Under the pieces are notes generated by a model. The model worked only from the letters and a program-made list of their open reading frames with translations. It had not been told where the DNA came from and made no database searches. A program made the translations under genes and the position numbers. A stretch of DNA of 27,039 nucleotides, taken from positions 1-27,039 of the forward strand of contig CAZDVK010000017.1 in NCBI GenBank assembly GCA_964508915.1. Reading direction: 5' to 3'. This stretch comes from CAZDVK01 sp964508915. Lineage in GTDB: Bacteria > Pseudomonadota > Alphaproteobacteria > Paracaedibacterales > CAIULA01. Shown one piece after another: positions 1-6,873 of this stretch (position 1 is the first letter of the stretch; every line of letters begins with the position of its first letter).

Positions 1-2
1 GG

Positions 3-74
3 CCATGCACGGGTTTGGGCTTTACGGTGGCCCCGACGCAGTCGGGCGGCTATTGTGTTTCACTCATCATTTAA
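3..74 (+). CDS. possible 3' end of an upstream gene (partial)
   Basis: The first 74 bases are clearly richer in G and C than what follows and are open in frame 3 up to a TAA at 72-74, giving a 23-residue tail that reads as ordinary protein (Gly, Ala, Thr, Ser and a hydrophobic end). The other two forward frames are also open for a similar distance, so the choice of frame is not secure. A short inverted repeat (CCCGAC/GTCGGG, 32-46) lies in the middle, so this could equally be the end of a structured RNA. I do not recognise the product. Confidence 0.2.
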   Translation, partial: PCTGLGFTVAPTQSGGYCVSLII

Positions 75-157
75 TCCACTCTTCGGTTTAAAAACCCTAT
101 TTCCATTGATATGAGGGTGGCGTACACTACACCGTGTCAAAGAAAGAGGGAATTCAC

Positions 158-613
158 ATGAGCGCATGCATTTTTTGCCAAATTATCGAAGAAAAACTGC
201 CAGCTTACAAAGTATGGGAATCTGAAACGCATTTGGCTTTTTTATCGATTTTTCCAAATACACCGGGTGTTACCGTTGTTATCCCTAAAAAACATTATGA
301 AAGTTATGCGTTTGATTTACCGGATTCTGAACTTCAGGCTTTAGTAAAAGCTGCCCAAACTGTTGGCAAATTGCTGGATGAACGCTTAGGTGTGGGGCGC
401 ACGGCTTTGGTTTTTGAAGGTATGGGCGTAAATCACGTGCATGCCAAGTTATTTCCGCTTCATGGTACGCAGAAGGAGGGGTGGGCTCCTGTCAACAGTA
501 ATATGACGGGCCGGCCTTTTTTTGAAACGTATGCTGGGTATTTATCTACCCATGACGGCGCTTTGGCAACCAAAGAAGATTTGGAGAAAATAGCCAAACA
601 AATTCGAGGGTGA
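158..613 (+). CDS. HIT-family nucleotide hydrolase/transferase
   Basis: A 151-residue histidine-triad protein, a family of small cytosolic enzymes that hydrolyse nucleotide phosphoramidates, AMP-lysine type compounds or dinucleoside polyphosphates. The N-terminus has the Cys-x-x-Cys pair (C4, C7) common in bacterial HIT proteins. The signature is at residues 93-100: H93-V-H95-A-K97-L-F-P. The middle His (H95), the expected nucleophile, is present, but the third His of the triad is a Lys. I chose the ATG at 158 because a GAGGG ribosome-binding site lies about 5-8 bases upstream. A GTG at 134 would add eight residues in the same frame but lacks a good ribosome site. It stands alone, convergent with the tRNA gene behind it. 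The exact substrate cannot be told from the sequence. Confidence 0.85.
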   Translation: MSACIFCQIIEEKLPAYKVWESETHLAFLSIFPNTPGVTVVIPKKHYESYAFDLPDSELQALVKAAQTVGKLLDERLGVGRTALVFEGMGVNHVHAKLFPLHGTQKEGWAPVNSNMTGRPFFETYAGYLSTHDGALATKEDLEKIAKQIRG

Positions 614-624
614 TGGTTTTTAGA

Positions 625-700
625 TGGCGTCCCCTACGGGATTCGAACCCGTGTTACCACCGTGAGAGGGTGGCGTCCTAGGCCTCTAGACGAAGGGGAC
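625..700 (-). tRNA. tRNA-Glu (anticodon CUC)
   Basis: Read on the minus strand, the 76 bases fold as a full cloverleaf: a 7-bp acceptor stem GTCCCCT/AGGGGAC, discriminator G, and an encoded CCA end (625-627). The T arm has the canonical GGTTCGAATCC. The anticodon arm is CCACC-CTCTCAC-GGTGG, which puts CTC at positions 34-36. The body closely follows bacterial tRNA-Glu such as that of E. coli. The CUC anticodon reads GAG. Since the essential tRNA-Glu of bacteria is normally UUC, another copy is expected elsewhere in the genome. Confidence 0.95.
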
Positions 701-711
701 TTTAGGACTTG

Positions 712-741
712 AGCATAATCTAAAAGGCTAGCCTATTGCAA
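712..741 (-). promoter_or_regulatory. candidate promoter of tRNA-Glu
   Basis: On the minus strand TTGCAA (736-741) and TATGCT (712-717) are separated by 18 bases, each matching the sigma-70 consensus at four of six positions. The -10 box ends 11 bases before the mature 5' end of the tRNA, which would give the short leader typical of tRNA transcripts. This is a pattern match only. Confidence 0.4.
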
Positions 742-856
742 CCAGTTGTTGAAAAAGAAAACAAAAATAAACCTTGATTTAGATGTAAGGGTTGCCGCAT
801 AAACGTTGCCTCATTAAAGTAAAGGGCAGCATTTTTTTTGGAAAGTTTTTTCAATT

Positions 857-1858
857 TTATGAATGCACATCTTGGTGTTGATCCAGGGTTGCTTCACCTT
901 TGATGGCCTTATCAAGGGTATCTTTTAAAGGAATTGGGTTCTTTTTCAACCAAGTTACCCAACCTTCCCCATTCGCAAAGGCACCAGACCGCACATATGT
1001 ATAAAAATGATCGATAAATTCTTTTCTTAAGTGACCACATGCAGTTCTGTAAGGACCTTTTTCTTGCTTGATTTTTTTGATGTTTGCGCCCCCAATGGTT
1101 TTTTGATGTACATAATAATCATCTAGGTCTTTTTCAGCATTTGTTTGCATCATATCAAATAATAACATTAACGTTGTTGTGCGTCCGGAACCACCCCGGC
1201 AATGAATATGAACCCATGCATCACAAGGTAAGGATCTGAAAAATTCCACAAATTGTTCGACAACTTCATTGGTGGGGCGCTGATGATCTGTAATGGCAAA
1301 ACGAATGTATATTCCCCCTAAGCGTTCAACAAGTTCTTTTTCAGTTATGGCACCGGTGGCATCTACAGTGTATTTTTTAGACGGTACATCAATTTTCTTA
1401 GGGATAAAGTATACAGGTAAGGTTTTTTCTTTTTTTACAGCTTCCACAATTTCAGCTTCCTGCGCCAATACAGAAAAATCAGGTTTAAACCAGTTATAGC
1501 TGAAATTTTCCGTGTGAAGACAAACAGGAATAGTGTGACGTGCTGTAGAAAACGAAAAGGGAACCAAAAAGTGCATTTCTTGACGCAAATCTAAAACATA
1601 TAGTTTTTTTCCTTGTTCTTTCGCTTTTTGTGCAATTTTTTCCAAAAGTTCTTGGCTGGGTTGGCGGCTGCCTGAAAGGGTTATATTATCGTCATCGTGC
1701 GTGTATTCGCGGTATTTAAAACCGTCATCTAAACATAAAAAATCTTCCACCGTTTTCTTTTTGCCGGTATCAAACAAGAATTTTGTGTTGGGAATGTTTT
1801 CTGAAGCAGCTAAAGCTGTTAGAAAAAATGGAACTATAAGATACAAATAACGAAGCAT
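857..1858 (-). CDS. secreted PTP-like inositol polyphosphatase (cysteine phytase family)
   Basis: A 333-residue protein starting with a type I signal peptide (about residues 1-18, hydrophobic core ending ALAA), so it is exported. The phosphatase loop H219-C220-R-G-G-S-G-R226-T matches the HCx5R signature of cysteine-based phosphatases. Upstream, D90-L-R-Q-E and H96 match the conserved DLRQE-x-H block seen in PTP-like phytases, and D191 in an ITDH..P context (189-195) sits where the general acid loop is expected. Together these point to the PTP-like phytase branch, which removes phosphates from inositol polyphosphates, rather than to a protein tyrosine phosphatase. The loop has Gly-Gly where many phytases have x-Ala. 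The gene is monocistronic and divergent from hemB. In a host-associated bacterium the likely target is host inositol phosphate or phosphoinositide, but that is inference. Confidence 0.72.
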   Translation of the reverse strand: MLRYLYLIVPFFLTALAASENIPNTKFLFDTGKKKTVEDFLCLDDGFKYREYTHDDDNITLSGSRQPSQELLEKIAQKAKEQGKKLYVLDLRQEMHFLVPFSFSTARHTIPVCLHTENFSYNWFKPDFSVLAQEAEIVEAVKKEKTLPVYFIPKKIDVPSKKYTVDATGAITEKELVERLGGIYIRFAITDHQRPTNEVVEQFVEFFRSLPCDAWVHIHCRGGSGRTTTLMLLFDMMQTNAEKDLDDYYVHQKTIGGANIKKIKQEKGPYRTACGHLRKEFIDHFYTYVRSGAFANGEGWVTWLKKNPIPLKDTLDKAIKGEATLDQHQDVHS

Positions 1859-1898
1859 GTCAGTTTTTTTACAAATAAATTAGGTTTCTTTTATGCTC

Positions 1899-1922
1899 CT
1901 TGATTTAAGGGGTTAATTCAAG
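1899..1922. promoter_or_regulatory. imperfect palindrome between two divergent genes, operator-like
   Basis: Two 10-base arms, CTTGATTTAA and TTAATTCAAG, are inverted copies with one mismatch around a GGGG centre. The site lies 40 bases before the phosphatase start (minus) and 41 before the hemB start (plus). Its position suits a regulator binding site shared by both genes, but no regulator is known from the window. Confidence 0.3.
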
Positions 1923-1963
1923 TCAAAATACGGCAAAAGGTTTAAATATACCCAGGAATTTAT

Positions 1964-2944
1964 ATGAGTTTTTACCCAATTACGCGACTTCGCCGGCTTA
2001 GAACAGCGCATTTGCAAAATCTTGTATATGAAACAACATTAGAAAAAAGGCATCTTGTTTTACCTTTATTTATTAAGGGGGATTCTGGTGACAAACAGCC
2101 CATTTTATCTATGCCGGGTCATTACCAAATTCCGCTAAATCAATTACCTAAAGAAATTGATGATATAACATCGTTGGGCATTAACAGCGTCATGTTGTTT
2201 GGTATTCCATCTGATAAAAATGATATGGCATCATCTGCTTATGATTCAAATGGTGTTATTCAAAAGGCCATTCAGCTAATTCGTCAACAAGCGCCCCATT
2301 TGCTTGTTATAACAGATGTTTGCTTATGCCAATATACGTCGCATGGGCATTGTGGTTTTATAAAAAATGACCAAATATGCAATGATACATCCCTTGAACT
2401 GTTGGCTAAACAGGCCTTAAGCTATGCCCAGGCTGGCGCCCACGTGGTTGCCCCCAGTGCCATGATGGATGGGCAGGTGGGGGCTATTCGCCACGCTTTA
2501 GATAAAGAAGGTTTTCCCCACATACCTATTTTAAGCTATGCCGTTAAATACCATTCCTGTTTATATGGGCCGTTTCGTCAAGCTGCGGAAGGGGCACCAC
2601 AATTTGGTGACCGAAGCACTTACCAAATGAATTTTACCAATGGAGCCGAAGCCCTTCGGGAGGCGGAGTTGGATGTAAAAGAAGGGGCTGATATGCTGAT
2701 GGTGAAGCCTGGGCACACGTATTTAGATATTATTTATCGCATTAAGCAGGCGTATCCAGCTGTTCCCCTGGGGGCTTACCATACCAGTGGCGAATTCGCC
2801 ATGATTAAAGCCGCCGCTAAGGAAGGTTGGCTTGATGAAGAAAAAGCAGTTATTGAGGTTTTAACAAGCATCCGACGGGCTGGCGCTGATTTTATTATGA
2901 CCTACTATGCCAAAGAAATGGCATCTATGCTGAGCGGGGGCTAA
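1964..2944 (+). CDS. hemB: delta-aminolevulinic acid dehydratase (porphobilinogen synthase)
   Basis: A 326-residue enzyme, the usual length, that condenses two 5-aminolevulinate molecules to porphobilinogen in cytosolic tetrapyrrole synthesis. The two Schiff-base lysines are present: K195 in SYAVKYHS and K248 in MVKPG. The metal site is of the cysteine (zinc) type: C120, C122 and C130 in DVCLCQYTSHGHCG. Many alphaproteobacterial enzymes instead have Asp/Ala at these places and use magnesium. AGGAA precedes the ATG at the right distance. It is convergent with ubiA and divergent from the secreted phosphatase. hemY further downstream indicates that this organism keeps at least part of haem synthesis. 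Confidence 0.96.
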   Translation: MSFYPITRLRRLRTAHLQNLVYETTLEKRHLVLPLFIKGDSGDKQPILSMPGHYQIPLNQLPKEIDDITSLGINSVMLFGIPSDKNDMASSAYDSNGVIQKAIQLIRQQAPHLLVITDVCLCQYTSHGHCGFIKNDQICNDTSLELLAKQALSYAQAGAHVVAPSAMMDGQVGAIRHALDKEGFPHIPILSYAVKYHSCLYGPFRQAAEGAPQFGDRSTYQMNFTNGAEALREAELDVKEGADMLMVKPGHTYLDIIYRIKQAYPAVPLGAYHTSGEFAMIKAAAKEGWLDEEKAVIEVLTSIRRAGADFIMTYYAKEMASMLSGG

Positions 2945-2974
2945 ACTCATCACCCTAAAAAAAAATTGGAATTT

Positions 2975-2989
2975 TTAGCTTAGAGCTAA
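2975..2989. other. small hairpin at the convergent hemB/ubiA ends
   Basis: TTAGCT and AGCTAA pair perfectly around a 3-base loop, and the stop codon of ubiA lies within the left arm. On the minus strand, T-rich sequence follows about 8-15 bases later, and the 30-base gap between the two convergent genes is rich in A and T runs. It could help end transcription of ubiA, but the stem is short and weak. Confidence 0.25.
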
Positions 2990-3814
2990 TCCCAAAAAAA
3001 GGCCAGCCCCTACATACGTATTTTGTTGAAATAATGTCATGCATTCTTTGGGGTTGTTGGGGTTAAAATTTTTTAGTTTCAAATAGGCCCACGCCCATAC
3101 TGAAAAACAAATAAAAGATAGATAAATATTGCTCTGGTAGTGAGCTAAGGCTAAGCATAAAATCCCCATTCCCCCGTAGCATACAGACAAAAATTCTTTT
3201 GCGTTGTCTTTAAGCAAAATAGCTGTGGATTTGATGCCTGTCTTTAAATCATCTTCATAATCTTGAAAAGCATAAATTGTATCGTAAGCCAATGTCCAAA
3301 AAATACCTGCACCATATAGTAAAAGGAATGGCCAAAAAGGTTTGTTTGATGTTTGCCCGTATGCCACAAGAACGCCGCTGTTGAATGCAAAGCCCAGAAT
3401 GAGTTGCGGCCAGTGGGTGAGCCGTTTCATCCAAGGGTAAATAAATAAAAGTAAAAAAGCAGCTGCTGCAAATAATTGTGCCATGGGTTTTAGATGCAAA
3501 AACACCGCCATGCCGCCAATACAAAAAAACGTAAACGTCATAAATGCAACAGGTTTTGAAATGGTTCTGGCAGCTAAGGGTCTGTTTTTTGTTCGTGTCA
3601 CTTTGGCATCTAAATTCCGGTCGACAAAATCATTGAAAATGCAACCAGCGCTGCGCAGCATCAACGCACCTAGGGCAAACAAAAATAAATTTTTATAAAA
3701 TGCCCTTTCCTGAGGTGAAAAAGCCAGCGCTACACCCCACCAGCACGGCAACATCAAAAGAACCGTTCCAACAGGTTTGTTAAGACGGGATAACTGAACT
3801 ATTTTACGCCACAT
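2975..3814 (-). CDS. ubiA: 4-hydroxybenzoate polyprenyltransferase
   Basis: A 279-residue, multi-spanning inner membrane protein of the UbiA superfamily, which attaches the polyprenyl tail to 4-hydroxybenzoate in ubiquinone synthesis. Both aspartate-rich motifs that bind magnesium-diphosphate are visible: N61-D-F-V-D-R-N-L-D69 and D185-Y-E-D-D189 followed by KTGIKST. Hydrophobic segments alternate with short loops throughout. It follows mlaA by 14 bases on the same strand and is probably cotranscribed. The last codons form a short hairpin (2975-2989). The length is a little below the usual 285-300 but no key motif is missing. Confidence 0.93.
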   Translation of the reverse strand: MWRKIVQLSRLNKPVGTVLLMLPCWWGVALAFSPQERAFYKNLFLFALGALMLRSAGCIFNDFVDRNLDAKVTRTKNRPLAARTISKPVAFMTFTFFCIGGMAVFLHLKPMAQLFAAAAFLLLFIYPWMKRLTHWPQLILGFAFNSGVLVAYGQTSNKPFWPFLLLYGAGIFWTLAYDTIYAFQDYEDDLKTGIKSTAILLKDNAKEFLSVCYGGMGILCLALAHYQSNIYLSFICFSVWAWAYLKLKNFNPNNPKECMTLFQQNTYVGAGLFLGLALS

Positions 3815-3828
3815 AAGCTTTATATTTT

Positions 3829-4692
3829 CTAGACGTAAGGCCTGGCTGCTTGGCGGGCTTTGACTTCTTTTTCTAACGCATCTTGTTTTTGGAGGAACAG
3901 AGACCGAACTGTTGCGTATGGGTCTAAAGAATTGCGTTCTACATCATTCAAAGCATCAATGAGCTGAGCTCTGCGGTTAACAATATCCAAACCATACAAG
4001 GCGTACATAATATAAACTTGTTGACGGTGTTTGTTATGACTGCGGTGATCATTACGAACAAAGTAATACATAGGGTTTGTAAGCCAATCGCCCAGTTTTC
4101 CATAGGCGCCACGAAACGTGCTGGGTCCGATGAGTGGAATCATTAAATATGGTCCTGCTTCAATGCCCCAAGCAATTAATGTTTCATTCATGGTTGTTGG
4201 TCTGCCTGGTAAGCCCATTTCTTTGGCCACATCAATGAGACCAAGAACACCGATGGTTGAATTAATCAAAAAGCGAAAAAACGTTGTGGCCATTTCAGGG
4301 CCGTTTCCCTGTAATGTGTAGTTTACAAAGCTTAAAGGGGCAAAGGCATTATCAATCATGTTGCCAATACCATCTTTGGCTGTGTCATGAACGGCATCAC
4401 GATACATGGTTGCAATGGGTTTTAAAACAAGGCCATCTACCACACGATTAACATAGAAAAAAACACGGTTCATGCTTTCTAAGGGGTCACGTTCTTCAGG
4501 TGTTTGTTTTGGGTGATCATCGTCTTTTATGCTGCCCCACCAATGAGCTGGTTCATCATCTGAAACTGTTACGGTAACAGCAACGTTTTCTGTTCCAGGT
4601 TTGGGAGTATCGGCGGGCTGATGACTTAATGTGGCATCAGCCGAAACAGTTTGGGTCAAAAGTGTTAGAAAAACAAAAACAGCTGCAATCAT
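3829..4692 (-). CDS. mlaA: MlaA/VacJ family outer-membrane lipid asymmetry protein
   Basis: A 287-residue protein with the full MlaA core: DPLESMNRVFFYVNR, then the loop region with NPMYYFV and the IPLIGPS block, matching the outer-membrane component that removes misplaced phospholipids and passes them to MlaC. The N-terminus is a signal peptide (about 1-18, ending TVSA), but the protein contains no cysteine at all, so it cannot be a lipoprotein as in E. coli. An in-frame stop closely upstream excludes a longer start with a lipobox. The segment between signal peptide and core (about 19-68) is rich in Thr, Pro and Asp and probably a flexible linker. It is the first gene of the mlaA-ubiA pair. 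No other mla gene is in the window. Confidence 0.93.
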   Translation of the reverse strand: MIAAVFVFLTLLTQTVSADATLSHQPADTPKPGTENVAVTVTVSDDEPAHWWGSIKDDDHPKQTPEERDPLESMNRVFFYVNRVVDGLVLKPIATMYRDAVHDTAKDGIGNMIDNAFAPLSFVNYTLQGNGPEMATTFFRFLINSTIGVLGLIDVAKEMGLPGRPTTMNETLIAWGIEAGPYLMIPLIGPSTFRGAYGKLGDWLTNPMYYFVRNDHRSHNKHRQQVYIMYALYGLDIVNRRAQLIDALNDVERNSLDPYATVRSLFLQKQDALEKEVKARQAARPYV

Positions 4693-4728
4693 GAACGGGT
4701 CAATTTTTTAGTTCTTAGGGTTTATAGT

Positions 4729-4764
4729 ACCAAAAAAAAGTCAATTTAAAAGCCCCCTATTTTT
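4729..4764 (-). promoter_or_regulatory. weak candidate promoter of mlaA-ubiA
   Basis: On the minus strand a TATAAA box lies about 40 bases before the mlaA start codon, with a TTTAAA-like -35 hexamer 18 bases further upstream. A TTGACT lies between them but is too close to the box to serve. Sigma-70 pattern match only, approximate limits. Confidence 0.25.
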
Positions 4765-4912
4765 ACTTTTTTGATTCTCTAAAACTTACAGACGATGTTA
4801 TTTTCCTTTGGGCTTCTTTCTTTTTAACTCTTTTCTTGTGGAGGCTTGTGTCTTGATTTCGCAAAAGTGTTTAGCGTACTCTTGAGCCAACTTTTACCAT
4901 GTTATCAAGCTT

Positions 4913-5812
4913 ATGGAATTTTCAAACATTTTGGTTATTAAGTTAGGGGCTTTGGGTGATTTTGTTCAAGGAACAACAGCGTTTCAGGCTATATCAACAC
5001 GCTTCCCACAGGCAAAACTAACATTACTAACAACACAACCTTATGAGGAATTTGGTAAAAAGTTAGGTATTTTTGAAAATATCTTTTTAGATCCGCGACT
5101 GAAATTTTACCAAATAAAAAGCATGTGGCGTTTTATCAGAAATTTGCAACATCATCAGTTTGATTGCGTCATAGACCTTCAGGGTGTGGATCGAACCCAT
5201 TTTTACCGTCAGTTTTTTAAATGTGCGTGGTATGGGGCAGCTGAGGCGGAAAAAAAACTTCACCCGCAAAAGCGATTTGCAAGTTTTTTAAAAAAATTGG
5301 GAATTGAAGACCTGCCATCTTTAGATTTAGCGAGCTTGGGTGTTCCTTTTTCGGCCTCTATTCCAAAACCTTACGTGCTTGTTATTCCAACAGCGTCTAA
5401 CGCACATGGAGGGGCCAAATGTTTGCCCCAGAAAATATATGCTGAATTATGCAAAGAACTTTATCAACATAATTTGACGCCCATTATTATTGCAGGTAAC
5501 AAACAAGACGTTTCAGAACTTCAGGGATTGTGTCCGTTTGCAATTAACTTAGGTGGGCAGACAACTTTTTATCATATTATTGATTTAGCCAAAAATGCCG
5601 CATTTGCTATTGGTAATGACACAGGGCCTATGCTTTTGGCTGCAAGCGGGGGGTGCCCGACTATTACTTTTTATTCAGATCATAACCCCCCCACTATCGG
5701 TGGGCCAATGGGGGCTAATCATACATCCATTCATGTGCCCAATTTGAAAAGCCTAAGCTTGGACGAAACCTTGCATCATGTGCGTCAAACAAAGGTGTGG
5801 CCAAAAATATAA
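4913..5812 (+). CDS. glycosyltransferase family 9 (heptosyltransferase-like)
   Basis: A 299-residue protein of the GT9 family, cytosolic enzymes that add heptose or a related sugar to the lipopolysaccharide core. The N-terminal Rossmann half begins ILVIKLGALGDFVQ, the characteristic acceptor-side motif. The C-terminal half contains GNDTGPMLLAAS (about 235-246), the donor-binding signature. It is shorter than WaaC/WaaF of enterobacteria (about 320-350). No other LPS gene is beside it, so whether it transfers heptose is not certain. No clear ribosome-binding site precedes the ATG. A 220-base AT-rich gap separates it from the divergent mlaA gene. Confidence 0.85.
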   Translation: MEFSNILVIKLGALGDFVQGTTAFQAISTRFPQAKLTLLTTQPYEEFGKKLGIFENIFLDPRLKFYQIKSMWRFIRNLQHHQFDCVIDLQGVDRTHFYRQFFKCAWYGAAEAEKKLHPQKRFASFLKKLGIEDLPSLDLASLGVPFSASIPKPYVLVIPTASNAHGGAKCLPQKIYAELCKELYQHNLTPIIIAGNKQDVSELQGLCPFAINLGGQTTFYHIIDLAKNAAFAIGNDTGPMLLAASGGCPTITFYSDHNPPTIGGPMGANHTSIHVPNLKSLSLDETLHHVRQTKVWPKI

Positions 5813-5859
5813 AATTTATGAAAAAATGAATCTGTTGGTTTAAAAAAGGAACAGGTTTC

Positions 5860-6759
5860 GTGCGTTTTGTTGCTGTATTTTTTGTTTTTTTCGTTTTTTT
5901 AAACTATTCAATATTCCCTATGGATGCTACCCCCCATTTTAAACACACGCCCGTAGCTGATGACGATGGAGAGGATGATACAGATAGCGCTTCACTTCCT
6001 TTAGCACCCTCAGTAAAAGGTATGGGGGGCGGTGATGGCGGCTCAGAATGCCTTGAGGGCTTGCCATCTGGCGTTGTTTCTATATCACCAGAAGAGGGTG
6101 CTATGCAGGCATCTACCTATGTTCGTAGTCATGTTGATCCTTTGTCACGTGATTTTGATGGCCTTGTTGATTCTTTTCTTCAGCAAATAAACGGGTCTTT
6201 GCTTGTTGAGTTTGATCCTATGCACCCTGACATTGCTTCTGAAGTTATGATGTCTCAACGGAATGTTGCAACAACGTTGCAGGGTGAATTGCCATCAAAA
6301 GCCCTAGAAATTAAAGAATATGTAAGGGCTTTGTTTTTAAGGGAGGCAGAAAGACTTATGCCAAGTGGTGTGGTTGAGGGATCAACTGTTTCTGATGGGG
6401 AAGAACCTGTGGCTTCTGACTTTGGAAGACCTCCTGCTATTAAAACCCCTATTGTATCCGAAACCAAAAGGCGCCTTATTTCACAACTTCAAGCCGCGAA
6501 ACCTTCTGTCATGGGTTCTCTGCAAGCTTATTTTGAAAATCTTACGCAGCAGAGTGAGAATGAGTTTTCAAGAAAGACGCGCAGTACAGCTGGTTGTGGG
6601 TTTGGGTGGGGTGCGTTGGAAGAGACAGCGTTTATGAAAGTTATTTATGGAAAAGTCGTTGAAGAAATGCGTGTTCATTTTGCGGTGGTTTTAGACAGAA
6701 TTTCTGCAGAGTGGGATGAAGCTATTGGTGCTTTAACCCGACGTGATGAACCCTATTGA
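5860..6759 (+). CDS. secreted protein of unknown function
   Basis: A 299-residue product that I do not recognise. It starts at a GTG with AAGGA about 9 bases upstream. Residues 1-20 are a strongly hydrophobic signal peptide (Phe/Val-rich), so export is expected. Then come an acidic stretch (ADDDGEDDTDSAS, about 33-45) and a Gly-rich patch (GMGGGDGG). The C-terminal half looks helical and mixed in charge, with no enzyme motif. The gene stands 48 bases after the glycosyltransferase, on the same strand, and before another orphan secreted protein, so these two may be a lineage-specific pair. An effector or surface role is plausible for a host-associated bacterium but only inferred. Confidence 0.75.
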   Translation: MRFVAVFFVFFVFLNYSIFPMDATPHFKHTPVADDDGEDDTDSASLPLAPSVKGMGGGDGGSECLEGLPSGVVSISPEEGAMQASTYVRSHVDPLSRDFDGLVDSFLQQINGSLLVEFDPMHPDIASEVMMSQRNVATTLQGELPSKALEIKEYVRALFLREAERLMPSGVVEGSTVSDGEEPVASDFGRPPAIKTPIVSETKRRLISQLQAAKPSVMGSLQAYFENLTQQSENEFSRKTRSTAGCGFGWGALEETAFMKVIYGKVVEEMRVHFAVVLDRISAEWDEAIGALTRRDEPY

Positions 6760-6873
6760 GTAGATCTTGGATATGTACGGAATGGGTTGTTTTTTAATAT
6801 TTTGTTTTTGTAATGGATAAAAGTTTCTTTATTTCTTAAAATTTCCATAATATGACACAATAAGGCAAATTTT

